Notes under the pieces: model-generated
What the model was told of the DNA's origin: nothing
Database searches by the model: none
What the model saw: the letters and a program-made list of their open reading frames with translations, nothing else
Shown here: piece by piece, positions 48,331 to 63,633 of the stretch
How the letters are laid out: each line of letters begins with the position of its first letter
How positions within the stretch are numbered: the first letter of the stretch is position 1
Assembly (NCBI RefSeq): GCF_050947335.1
Contig: NW_027473364.1
Location: 248,001 to 312,000 of the forward strand
Length of the DNA: 64,000 bases
Direction: 5' to 3'
Source: Megachile rotundata
Lineage: Eukaryota; Arthropoda; Insecta; Hymenoptera; Megachilidae
Made by a program: the position numbers and the translations under genes

Positions 48331-49700
48331 CAGTCACACAATCACACAATCACACAATCACACAATCACACAATCACACAATCACACAATCACACAATCA
48401 CACAATCACACAATCACACAATCACACAATCACACAATCACACAATCACACTATCACACAATCACACAATCACACAATCACACAATCACACAATCACACA
48501 ATCACACAATCACACAATCACACAATCACACAATCACACAATCACACAATCACACTATCACACAATCACACAATCACACAATCACACAATCACACAATCC
48601 CACAATCACACAATCACACAATCACACAATCACACAATCACACAATCACACAATTACACAATCACACAATCACACAATCACACAATCACACAATCACACA
48701 ATCACACAAGCACACAATCACTCAATCAAACAATCACACAATCACACAATCACACAATCACACAATCACACAATCACACTATCACACCATCACACAATCA
48801 CACAATCACACAATCACACAATCACACAATCACACAATCACACAATCACACAATCACACAGTCACACAATCACACAATCACACAATCACACAATCACACA
48901 ATCACAATCGCACAATCACACAATCACACAATCACACAATCACACAATCACACAATCACACAATTACACAATCACACAATCACACAATCACACAATCACA
49001 CAATCGCACAATCACACAAGCACACAATCACTCAATCACACAATCACACAATCACACAATCACACAATCACACAATCACACAATCACACTATCACACAAT
49101 CACACAATCACACAATCACACAATCACACAATCACACAATCACACAATCACACAATCACACAATCACACAATCACACAATCACACAATCACACAAGCACA
49201 CAATCACTCAATCACACAATCACCCAATCACACAATCACAGAATCACACAATCACACTATCGCACAATCACACAATCACACAATCACACAATCACACAAT
49301 CACACAATCACACAATCACACAATCACACAATCACTCAATCACAAAATCACACAATCACACAAGCACACAATCACTGAATCACACAATCACACAATCACA
49401 CAATCACACAATCACACAATCACACAGTCATACAATCACACCATCACAATCACGCAATCACACAATCACACAATCACACAATCACACAATCACACGATCA
49501 CACAATCACACAATCACACAATCACACAATCACACAATCACACGATCACACAATCACACAATCACACAATCACACAATCACACAATCACACAATCACACA
49601 ATCACACAATCACACAATCACATGATCACACAATCACACAATCACAGAATCACACAATCACACAATCACACAATCACACAATCACAATTACACAATCACA
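48331..49700. repeat. E tract, about 1.4 kb
   Basis: Almost G-free to 48709. AATCCCAC and CAATTAC mark two sub-blocks (near 48598 and 48960); AAGCAC recurs near 48709, 49020, 49197 and 49360; ACTGAATC near 49375; CATGATC at 49621. Its counterpart is about 54.37-55.98 kb. Confidence 0.87.
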
Positions 49701-50065
49701 CAATCACAAAATCACACAATCACACAATCACACAGTCACACAATCACTCAATCACACAATAACACACTCACACAATCACACAGTCACAATCACACAGTCG
49801 CAACCACACAATCACGGTCACACAATAACGGTAACACAATCACACATTCACACAATCACACAATCACACAATCACACAATCACAAAATCACGATCACACA
49901 ATCACGGTCACACAATCACGATCACACAATCACGATCACACAATCATGATCACACAATTACGGTCACACACTCACGGTCACACAATCACAGTCACACAAT
50001 CACACAATCACAATCACGCAATCACACAATCACGATCACACAATCACGATCGCACAACCACACAA
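49701..50065. repeat. C plus D type I, no B
   Basis: Anchor 49946 with a private CACTCACGGTC near 49970. Copy at 55990-56345 (anchor 56229), 6283 bp away. Confidence 0.86.
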
Positions 50066-50277
50066 TCACACAATCACACAATCACACAATCACACTATCA
50101 CACAATCACACAATCACACAATCACACAATCACACAATCACACAATCACACAATCACACAATCACACAATCACACGATCACACAATCACACGATCACACA
50201 ATCACACCATCACACAATCACACAATCACAATTACACAATCACACAATCACACAATCACACAATCACACAATCACAC

Positions 50278-51400
50278 ACTCCCACATTCACACAATCACA
50301 CAATCACACAATCACACAATCACACAATCACACAATCACACAATCACACAATCACTCAATCACACAATCACACAATCTCACAATCACACAATCACACAAT
50401 CACACAGTCATACAATCACACCATCTCAATCACTGAATCACACAATCACACAATCACACAATCACACAGTCACACAATCACACAGTCACACAATCACACA
50501 ATCACACAATCACACAATCACACAATCACACAATCACACAATCACACAATCACAATCGCACAATCACACAATCACACAATCACAATCGCACAATCACACA
50601 ATCACACAATCACACAGTCACACAATCACACAATCACACAATCACACAATCACACAATCACACAATCACACAATCACACAATCACACAATCACACAATCA
50701 CACAGTCACACAATCACACAATCACACAATCACACAATCACACAATCACACACTCACACAATCACACAGACACAATCACACAATCACAATCACACAGTCA
50801 CAATCACACAATCACAATCACACAATCACAATCACACAATCACAATCACACAATCACAATCACACAATCACACAATCACACGATCTCACAATCACGGTCA
50901 CTCAATCACGGTCACTCAATCACGGTCACACAATCACGGTCACAAAATCGCGGTCACACAATCACGGTCACACAATCACACAATCACACAATCACAAAAT
51001 CACACAATCACACAATCACACAGTCACACAATCACTCAATCACACAATAACACACTCACACAATCACACAGTCACAATCACAGAGTCGCAACCACACAAT
51101 CACGGTCACACAATAACGGTAACACAATCACACATTCACACAATCACACAATCACACAATCACACAATCACAAAATCACGATCACACAATCACGGTCACA
51201 CTATCACGATCACACAATCACGATCACACAATCATGATCACACAATTACGGTCACACAATCACGGTCACACAATCACAGTCACACAATCACACAATCACA
51301 ATCACGCGATCACACAATCACGATCACACAATCACGATCGCACAACCACACAATCACACAATCACACAATCACACAATCACACAATCACACAGCACACAA
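50278..51400. repeat. 8293-bp-displaced block, copy 1
   Basis: ACTCCCAC at 50278, ATCTCAATCACTGAATC near 50423, S from 50767, B at 50881 with CGATCTCAC, C with CAGAGTCGC at 51081, D anchor 51234, CAGCACAC at 51391. Each recurs exactly 8293 bp downstream. Confidence 0.87.
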
Positions 51401-52881
51401 TCACACAATCACACAATCACACAATCACACAATCACACAATCACACAATCACACAATCACACAATCACACAATCACACAATCACACAATCACACAATCAC
51501 ACAATCACACAAGCACACAATCACTCAATCACACAATCACACAATCCCACAATCACACAATCACACAATCACACTATCGCACAATCACACAATCACACAA
51601 TCACACAATCACATAATCACACAATCACACAATCACACAATCACTCAATCACAAAATCACACAATCACACAAGCACACAATCACTCAATCACACAATCAC
51701 ACAATCACACAATCACACAATCACACAATCACACAATCACAATTACATAATCACACAATCACACAATCACACAATCACACAATCACACAATCACACAATC
51801 ACACAATCACACAATCACACAATCACACAATCACACAATCACTCAATCACACAATCACACAATCTCACAATCACACAATCACACAATCACACAGTCATAC
51901 AATCACACCATCACAATCACGCAATCACACAATCACACAATCACACAATCACACAATCACACGATCACACAATCACACAATCACACAATCACACAATCAC
52001 ACAATCACACGATCACACAATCACACAATCACACAATCACACAATCACACAATCACACAATCACACAATCACACAATCACACAATCACACAATCACTCAA
52101 TCACAAAATCACACAATCACACAAGCACACAATCACTCAATCACACAATCACACAATCACACAATCACACAATCACACAATCACAATTACACAATCACAC
52201 AATCACACAATCACACAATCACACAATCACACAATCACACAATCACACAATCACACAATCACACAATCACACAATCACACAATCACTCAATCACACAATC
52301 ACACAATCTCACAATCACACAATCACACAATCACACAGTCATACAATCACACCATCACAATCACGCAATCACACAATCACACAATCACACAATCACACAA
52401 TCACACGATCACACAATCACACAATCACACAATCACACAATCACACAATCACACACTCACACAATCACACAATCACACAATCACACAATCACACAATCAC
52501 TCAATCACACAATCACACAATCTCACAATCACACAATCACACAATCACACAGTCATACAATCACACCATCACAATCACGCAATCACACAATCACACAATC
52601 ACACAATCACACAATCACACAATCACACAATCCCACAGTCACACAATCACACAATCACACAATCACACAATCACACAATCACACAATCACACAATCACAC
52701 AATCACACAATCACACAATCACACAATCACACAATCACACAGTCACACAATCACACAATCACACAATCACACAATCACACAATCACACAATCACAATCGC
52801 ACAATCACACAATCACACAATCACACAGTCACACAATCACACAATCACACAATCACACAATCACACACTCACACAATCACA
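51401..52881. repeat. E tract, about 1.5 kb
   Basis: Three successive GTCATAC/ACCATC/CGCAATC groups near 51893, 52338 and 52553, CAATTACATAATC near 51741, ACTCAATCACAAAATC near 52095. No D anchor. Confidence 0.87.
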
Positions 52882-53435
52882 CAGACACAATCACACAATC
52901 ACAATCACACAATCACACAATCACACACTCACACAATCACACAGACACAATCACACAATCACACAATCACACGATCACACAATCACGGTCACTCAATCAC
53001 GGTCACTCAATCACGGTCACACAATCACGGTCACAAAATCGCGGTCACACAATCACGGTCACACAATCACACAATCACACAATCACAAAATCACACAATC
53101 ACACAATCACACAGTCACACAATCACTCAATCATACAATAACACACTCACACAATCACACAGTCACAATCACACAGTCGCAACCACACAATCACGGTCAC
53201 ACAATAACGGTAACACAATCACACATTCACACAATCACACAATCACACAATCACAAAATCACGATCACACAATCACGGTCACACAATCACGATCACACAA
53301 TCACGATCACACAATCATGATCACACAATTACGGTCACACAATCACGGTCACACAATCACAGTCACACAATCACACAATCACAATCACGCGATCACACAA
53401 TCACGATCACACAATCACGATCGCACAACCACACA
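52882..53435. repeat. Doubled S entry plus core B-C-D type I
   Basis: CAGACAC occurs at 52882 and again at 52942, a 60-bp local duplication with almost no 14-mers between. B at 52972, anchor 53317. Confidence 0.86.
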
Positions 53436-53684
53436 ATCACACAATCACACAATCAAACAATCACACAATCACACCATCACACAATCACACAATCACACAA
53501 TCAAACAATCACACAATCACACAATCACACAATCACACAATCACACAATCACACAATCACACAATCACACAATCACACAATCACACAATCACACAATCAC
53601 ACAATCACACAATCACACAATCACACAATCACACAGTCACACAATCACACAATCACACAATCACACAATCACACAATCACAATC

Positions 53685-54370
53685 ACGATCACACAATCAC
53701 AAAATCACGATCACACAATCACGGTCACACAATCACGATCACACAATCACGATCACACAATCATGATCACACAATTACGGTCACACAATCACGGTCACAC
53801 AATCACAGTCACACAATCACACAATCACACAATCACACAATCACACAATCACACAATCACACAATCACACAATCACACAATCACACAATCACACAATCAC
53901 ACAATCACACAATCACACAATCACACAATCACACAATCACACAATCACACAATCACACAATCACACAATCACACAATCACAATCACGATCACACAATCAC
54001 AAAATCACGATCACACAATCACGGTCACACAATCACGATCACACAATCACGATCACACAATCATGATCACACAATTACGGTCACACAATCACGGTCACAC
54101 AATCACAGTCACACAATCACACAATCACACAATCACACAATCACACAATCACACAATCACACAATCACACAATCACACAATCACACAATCACACAATCAC
54201 ACAATCACACAATCACACAATCACACAATCACAATCACGATCACACAATCACAAAATCACGATCACACAATCACGGTCACACAATCACGATCACACAATC
54301 ACGATCACACAATCATGATCACACAATTACGGTCACACAATCACGGTCACACAATCACAGTCACACAATC
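53685..54370. repeat. Three compact D type III cassettes
   Basis: Anchors 53763, 54063 and 54315, spaced 300 and 252 bp. Each is a bare D block plus a pure 8-mer run; the spacing differs by 48 bp, i.e. six 8-mers. These are the shortest cassettes in the window. Confidence 0.88.
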
Positions 54371-54814
54371 ACACAATCACACAATCACACAATCACACAA
54401 TCACACAATCACACAATCACACAATCACACAATCACACAATCACACAATCACACAATCACACAATCACACTATCACACAATCACACAATCACACAATCAC
54501 ACAATCACACAATCACACAATCACACAATCACACAATCACACAATCACACAATCACACAATCACACAATCACACTATCACACAATCACACAATCACACAA
54601 TCACACAATCACACAATCCCACAATCACACAATCACACAATCACACAATCACACAATCACACAATCACACAATCACACAATTACACAATCACACAATCAC
54701 ACAATCACACAATCACACAATCACACTATCACACAATCACACAATCACACAATCACACAATCACACAATCACACAATCACACAATCACACAATCACACAA
54801 TCACACAATCACAC
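54361..54814. repeat. G-free E run, 454 nt
   Basis: No G on the + strand between G at 54360 and G at 54815. Variants are limited to CTATCAC, AATCCCAC and CAATTAC. Confidence 0.88.
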
Positions 54815-55985
54815 AGTCACACAATCACACAATCACACAATCACACAATCACACAATCACAATCGCACAATCACACAATCACACAATCACACAATCACAC
54901 AATCACACAATCACACAATTACACAATCACACAATCACACAATCACACAATCACACAATCGCACAATCACACAAGCACACAATCACTCAATCACACAATC
55001 ACACAATCACACAATCACACAATCACACAATCACACAATCACACTATCACACAATCACACAATCACACAATCACACAATCACACAATCACACAATCACAC
55101 AATCACACAATCACACAATCACACAATCACACAATCACACAATCACACAAGCACACAATCACTCAATCACACAATCACACAATCACACAATCACACAATC
55201 ACACAATCACACTATCGCACAATCACACAATCACACAATCACACAATCACACAATCACACAATCACACAATCACACAATCACTCAATCACAAAATCACAC
55301 AATCACACAAGCACACAATCACTGAATCACACAATCACACAATCACACAATCACACAATCACACAATCACACAATCACACAATCACACTATCACACAATC
55401 ACACAATCACACAATCACACAATCACACAATCACACAATCACACAATCACACAATCACACAATCACACAATCACACAATCACACAATCACACAAGCACAC
55501 AATCACTCAATCACACAATCACACAATCACACAATCCCACAATCACACAATCACACAATCACACTATCGCACAATCACACAATCACACAATCACACAATC
55601 ACACAATCACACAATCACACAATCACACAATCACTCAATCACAAAATCACACAATCACACAAGCACACAATCACTGAATCACACAATCACACAATCACAC
55701 AATCACACAATCACACAATCACACAGTCATACAATCACACCATCACAATCACGCAATCACACAATCACACAATCACACAATCACACAATCACACGATCAC
55801 ACAATCACACAATCACACAATCACACAATCACACAATCACACGATCACACAATCACACAATCACACAATCACACAATCACACAATCACACAATCACACAA
55901 TCACACAATCACATGATCACACAATCACACAATCACAGAATCACACAATCACACAATCACACAATCACAATTACACAATCACACA
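54815..55985. repeat. E tract
   Basis: Repeats the marker order of 48.7-49.7 kb but holds one more AAGCAC/ACTGAATC cycle (ACTGAATC near 55321 and 55673). CATGATC at 55912 matches 49621. Confidence 0.86.
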
Positions 55986-56345
55986 ATCACAAAATCACAC
56001 AATCACACAATCACACAGTCACACAATCACTCAATCACACAATAACACACTCACACAATCACACAGTCACAATCACACAGTCGCAACCACACAATCACGG
56101 TCACACAATAACGGTAACACAATCACACATTCACACAATCACACAATCACACAATCACACAATCACAAAATCACGATCACACAATCACGGTCACACAATC
56201 ACGATCACACAATCACGATCACACAATCATGATCACACAATTACGGTCACACAATCACGGTCACACAATCACAGTCACACAATCACACAATCACAATCAC
56301 GCAATCACACAATCACGATCACACAATCACGATCGCACAACCACA
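55986..56345. repeat. C plus D type I, no B
   Basis: Anchor 56229; copy of 49701-50065 without the private CACTCACGGTC. Confidence 0.86.
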
Positions 56346-57955
56346 CAATCACACAATCACACAATCACACAATCACACTATCACACAATCACACAATCAC
56401 ACAATCACACAATCACACAATCACACAATCACACAATCACACAATCACACAATCACACAATCACACAATCACACAATCACACAATCACACAATCACACAA
56501 TCACACAGTACACACAATCACAATCACACAATCACAATTACACAATCACACAATCACGCAATCACACAATCACACAATCACACAATCACACAATCACACA
56601 ATCACACAATCACACAATCACACAATCACACAATCACACAATCACACAATCACACAATCACACAATCACACAATCACACAATCACACAATCACACAATCA
56701 CACAATCACACAATCACACAATCACACAGTCACACAATCACACAATCACACAATCACACAATCACACAATCACAATCACGATCACACAATCACAAAATCA
56801 CGATCACACAATCACGGTCACACAATCACGATCACACAATCACGATCACACAATCATGATCACACAATTACGGTCACACAATCACGGTCACACAATCACA
56901 GTCACACAATCACACAATCACAATCACGCGATCACACAATCACGATCACACAATCACGATCGCACAACCACACAATCACACAATCACACAATCAAACAAT
57001 CACACAATCACACCATCACACAATCACACAATCACACAATCAAACAATCACACAATCACACAATCACACAATCACACAATCACACAATCACACAATCACA
57101 CAATCACACAATCACACAATCACACAATCACACAATCACACAATCACACAATCACACAATCACACAATCACACAGTCACACAATCACACAATCACACAAT
57201 CACACAATCACACAATCACAATCACGATCACACAATCACAAAATCACGATCACACAATCACGGTCACACAATCACGATCACACAATCACGATCACACAAT
57301 CATGATCACACAATTACGGTCACACAATCACGGTCACACAATCACAGTCACACAATCACACAATCACACAATCACACAATCACACAATCACACAATCACA
57401 CAATCACACAATCACACAGTCACACAATCACACAATCACACAATCACACAATCACACAATCACACAATCACACAATCACACAATCACACAATCACACAAT
57501 CACACAATCACACAATCACACAATCACACAATCACACAGTACACACAATCACAATCACACAATCACAATTACACAATCACACAATCACGCAATCACACAA
57601 TCACACAATCACACAATCACACAATCACACAATCACACAATCACACAATCACACAATCACACAATCACACAATCACAGAATCACACAATCACACAATCAC
57701 ACAATCACACAATCACACAATCACACAATCACACAATCACACAATCACACAATCACACAGTCACACAATCACACAATCACACAATCACACAATCACACAA
57801 TCACACAATCACAATCACGATCACACAATCACAAAATCACGATCACACAATCACGGTCACACAATCACGATCACACAATCACGATCACACAATCATGATC
57901 ACACAATTACGGTCACACAATCACGGTCACACAATCACAGTCACACAATCACGCA
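56346..57955. repeat. Three D cassettes (I, III, III) with E runs
   Basis: Anchors 56856 (I, with two CAAACAATC units and ACCATC), 57302 (III) and 57895 (III). AGTACAC occurs at 56508 and 57540. After 57895 the tail shows AATCACGCAATC. No B or C blocks. Confidence 0.86.
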
Positions 57956-59059
57956 ATCACACAATCACACAATCACACAATCACACAATCACACAATCAC
58001 ACAATCACACAATCACACAATCACACAATCACACAATCACACTATCACACAATCACACAATCACACAATCACACAATCACACAGTCACACAATCACACAA
58101 TTACACAATCACACAATCACACAATCACACAATCACACAATCGCACAATCACACAAGCACACAATCACTCAATCACACAATCACACAATCACACAATCAC
58201 ACAATCACACAATCACACTATCACACAATCACACAATCACACAATCACACAATCACACAATCACACAATCACACAATCACACAATCACACAATCACACAA
58301 TCACACAATCACACAATCACACAAGCACACAATCACTCAATCACACAATCACACAATCACACAATCACACAATCACACAATCACACTATCGCACAATCAC
58401 ACAATCACACAATCACACAATCACACAATCACACAATCAAACAATCACACAATCACACCATCACACAATCACACAATCACACAATCAAACAATCACACAA
58501 TCACACAATCACACAATCACACAATTACACAATCACACAATCACACAATCACACAATCACACAATCACACACTCCCACAATCACACAATCACACAATCAC
58601 ACAATCACACAATCACACAATCACACAATCACACAATCACACAATCAATCAATCACACAATCACACAATCTCACAATCACACAATCACACAATCACACAG
58701 TCATACAATCACACCATCTCAATCACTGAATCACACAATCACACAATCACACAATCACACAGTCACACAATCACACAGTCACACAATCACACAATCACAC
58801 AATCACACAATCACACAATCACACAATCACACAATCACACAATCACAATCGCACAATCACACAATCACACAATCACAATCGCACAATCACACAATCACAC
58901 AATCACACAGTCACACAATCACACAATCACACAATCACACAATCACACAATCACACAATCACACAATCACACAATCACACAATCACACAATCACACAGTC
59001 ACACAATCACACAATCACACAATCACACAATCACACAATCACACACTCACACAATCACA
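57956..59059. repeat. E tract
   Basis: CTATCAC, CAATTAC and AAGCAC cycles near 58041-58390, a CAAACAATC/ACCATC group near 58438-58490 detached from any D block, ACTCCCAC at 58571, a unique ATCAATCAATC near 58645. Confidence 0.87.
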
Positions 59060-59690
59060 CAGACACAATCACACAATCACAATCACACAGTCACAATCAC
59101 ACAATCACAATCACACAATCACAATCACACAATCACAATCACACAATCACAATCACACAATCACAAAATCACACGATCTCACAATCACGGTCACTCAATC
59201 ACGGTCACTCAATCACGGTCACACAATCACGGTCACAAAATCGCGGTCACACAATCACGGTCACACAATCACACAATCACACAATCACAAAATCACACAA
59301 TCACACAATCACACAGTCACACAATCACTCAATCACACAATAACACACTCACACAATCACACAGTCACAATCACAGAGTCGCAACCACACAATCACGGTC
59401 ACACAATAACGGTAACACAATCACACATTCACACAATCACACAATCACACAATCACACAATCACAAAATCACGATCACACAATCACGGTCACACAATCAC
59501 GATCACACAATCACGATCACACAATCATGATCACACAATTACGGTCACACAATCACGGTCACACAATCACAGTCACACAATCACACAATCACAATCACGC
59601 GATCACACAATCACGATCACACAATCACGATCGCACAACCACACAATCACACAATCACACAATCACACAATCACACAATCACACAGCACA
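58571..59690. repeat. 8293-bp-displaced block, copy 2
   Basis: ACTCCCAC 58571, GTCATAC 58700, S 59060, B 59174 with CGATCTCAC, CAGAGTCGC 59374, D anchor 59527, CAGCACAC 59684. Private change: CACAAAATC just before B. Confidence 0.87.
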
Positions 59691-60482
59691 CAATCACACA
59701 ATCACACAATCACACAATCACACAATCACACAATCACACAATCACACAATCACACAATCACACAATCACACAATCACACAATCACACAAGCACACAATCA
59801 CTCAATCACACAATCACACAATCACACAATCACACAATCACACAATCACACTATCGCACAATCACACAATCACACAATCACACAATCACACAATCACACA
59901 ATCACACAATCACTCAATCACAAAATCACACAATCACACAAGCACACAATCACTCAATCACACAATCACACAATCACACAATCACACAATCACACAATCA
60001 CACAATCACAATTACACAATCACACAATCACACAATCACACAATCACACAATCACACAATCACACAATCACACAATCACACAATCACACAATCACACAAT
60101 CACTCAATCACACAATCACACAATCTCACAATCACACAATCACACAATCACACAGTCATACAATCACACCATCACAATCACGCAATCACACAATCACACA
60201 ATCACACAATCACACAATCACACGATCACACAATCACACAATCACACAATCACACAATCACACAATCACACGATCACACAATCACACAATCACACAATCA
60301 CACAATCACACAATCACACAATCACACAATCACACAATCACACGATCACACAATCACACAATCACACAATCACACAATCACACAATCACAATTACACAAT
60401 CACACAATCACACAATCACAAAATCACACAATCACACAATCACACAGTCACACAATCACTCAATCACACACTCACACAATCA

Positions 60483-60860
60483 CACAGACACAATCACACA
60501 ATCACAATCACACAATCACAATCACACAATCACAATCACACAATCACAATCACACAGTCACAATCACACAATCACACAATCACACAATCACACGATCACA
60601 CAATCACGGTCACTCTATCACGGTCACTCAATCACGGTCACACAATCACGGTCACAAAATCGCGGTCACACAAACACGGTCACACAATCACACAATCACA
60701 CAATCACAAAATCACACAATCACACAATCACACAGTCACACAATCACTCAATCACACAATAACACACTCACACAATCACACAGTCACAATCACACAGTCG
60801 CAACCACACAATCACGGTCACACAATAACGGTAACACAATCACACATTCACACAATCACA
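60483..60860. repeat. S tract, B, C without D
   Basis: S 110 bp, B at 60593 with ACTCTATC and AAACACGG. C ends at CATTCAC near 60849 and passes into E with no anchor, leaving a 2327-bp gap between anchors 59527 and 61854. Confidence 0.86.
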
Positions 60861-61414
60861 CAATCACACAATCACACAATCACACAATCACAATTACACA
60901 ATCACACAATCACACAATCACACAATCACACAATCACACAATCACACAATCACACACTCACACAATCACACAATCACACAATCACACAATCACACAATCA
61001 CTCAATCACACAATCACACAATCTCGCAATCACACAATCACACAATCACACAGTCATACAATCACACCATCACAATCACGCAATCACACAATCACACAAT
61101 CACACAATCACACAATCACACAATCACACAATCACACAATCCCACAGTCACACAATCACACAATCACACAATCACACAATCACACAATCACACAATCACA
61201 CAATCACACAATCACACAATCACACAATCACACAATCACACAATCACACAATCACACAATCACACAATCACACAGTCACACAATCACACAATCACACAAT
61301 CACACAATCACACAATCACACAATCACAATCGCACAATCACACAATCACACAATCACACAGTCACACAATCACACAATCACACAATCACACAATCACACA
61401 CTCACACAATCACA
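60861..61414. repeat. E tract
   Basis: CAATTAC, ACACTCAC near 60955, TCTCGCAATC near 61023 (private), GTCATAC near 61052, AATCCCACAGTC near 61139, CAATCGCAC near 61330. Confidence 0.87.
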
Positions 61415-61990
61415 CAGACACAATCACACAATCACAATCACACAATCACAATCACACAATCACAATCACACAATCACAATCACACAATCACAATCACACA
61501 ATCACACAATCACACGATCACACAATCACGGTCACTCAATCACGGTCACACAATCACGGTCACAAAATCGCGGTCACACAATCACGGTCACACAATCACA
61601 CAATCACACAATCACAAAATCACACAATCACACAATCACACAGTCACACAATCACTCAATCACACAATAACACACTCACACAATCACACAGTCACAATCA
61701 CAGAGTCGCAACCACACAATCACGGTCACACAATAACGGTAACACAATCACACATTCACACAATCACACAATCACACAATCACACAATCACAAAATCACG
61801 ATCACACAATCACGGTCACAGAATCACGATCACACAATCACGATCACACAATCATGATCACACAATTACGGTCACACAATCACCGTCACACAATCACAGT
61901 CACACAATCACACAATCACACAATCACAATCACGCGATCACACAATCACGATCACACAATCACGATCGCACAACCACACAATCACACAAT
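61415..61990. repeat. S tract plus core with shortened B, D type I
   Basis: S 100 bp. B at 61515 has one CGGTCACTC unit where other copies have two, a 14-bp loss. C has CAGAGTCGC at 61701. Anchor 61854 is followed by the private CACCGTCAC. Confidence 0.86.
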
Positions 61991-63371
61991 CACACAATCA
62001 CACAATCACACAATCACACAGCACACAATCACACAATCACACAATCACACAATCACACAATCACACAATCACACAATCACACAATCACACAATCACACAA
62101 TCACACAATCACACAATCACACAAGCACACAATCACTCAATCACACAATCACACAATCACACAATCACACAATCACACTATCGCACAATCACACAATCAC
62201 ACAATCACACAATCACACAATCACACAATCACACAATCACACAATCACACAATCACAATTACACAATCACACAATCACACAATCACACAATCACACAATC
62301 ACACAATCACAATTACACAATCACACAATCACACAATCACACAATCACTCAATCACACAATCACACAATTTCACAATCACACAATCACACAGTCATACAA
62401 TCACACCATCACAATCACACCATCACAATCACGCAATCACACAACCACACAATCACACAATCACACAATCACACAGTCACACAATCACACAATCACACAA
62501 TCACACAATCACACAATCACACAATCACACAATCACAATTACACAATCACACAATCACACAATCACACAATCACTCAATCACACAATCACACAATCTCAC
62601 AATCACACAATCACAATTACACAATCACACAATCACACAATCACACAATCACTCAATCACACAATCACACAATCTCACAATCACACAATCACACAGTCAT
62701 ACAATCACACCATCACAATCACACCATCACAATCACGCAATCACACAACCACACAATCACACAATCACACAATCACACAATCACACAATCACACAATCAC
62801 ACAATCACACAATCACACAATCACACAATCACACAATCACACAAGCACACAATCACTCAATCACACAATCACACAATCACACAATCACACAATCACACTA
62901 TCGCACAATCACACAATCACACAATCACACAATCACACAATCACACAATCACACAATCACACAATCACACAATCACACAATCACACAATCACACAATCAC
63001 AATTACACAATCACACAATCACACAATCACACAATCACACAATCACACAATCACACAATCACGCAATCACACAACCACACAATCACACAATCACACAATC
63101 ACACAGTCACACAATCACACAATCACACAATCACACAATCACACAATCACACAATCACACAATCACACAATCACACAATCACACAATCACACAGTCACAC
63201 AATCACACAATCACACAATCACACAATCACACAATCACAATCGCACAATCACAGAATCACACAATCACAATCGCACAATCACACAATCACACAATCACAC
63301 AGTCACACAATCACACAACCACACAATCACACAATCACACAATCACACAATCACACACTCACACAATCACA
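61991..63371. repeat. E tract with 304-bp local duplication
   Basis: CAGCACAC near 62020, then GTCATAC with two ACCATC units at 62392 and again at 62696 (38 monomers apart). The same double-ACCATC motif is at 20705, 30741 and 39354. AATTTCAC near 62369 is private. Confidence 0.86.
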
Positions 63372-63633
63372 CAGACACAATCACACAATCACAATCACAC
63401 AATCACAATCACACAATCACAATCACACAATCACAATCACACAATCACTATCACACAATCACAATCACACAATCACAATCACACAATCACAATCACACAA
63501 TCACAATCACACAATCACAATCACACAATCACAATCACACAATCACAATCACACAATCACAATCACACAATCACAATCACACAATCACAATCACACAATC
63601 ACAATCACACAATCACACAATCGCACAATCACA
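63372..63633. repeat. S tract, longest copy (262 bp)
   Basis: CTATCAC at 63448 marks it as the homologue of the tracts at 21055, 31091 and 39704, but it is three 14-mers longer than the last two. Confidence 0.88.
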
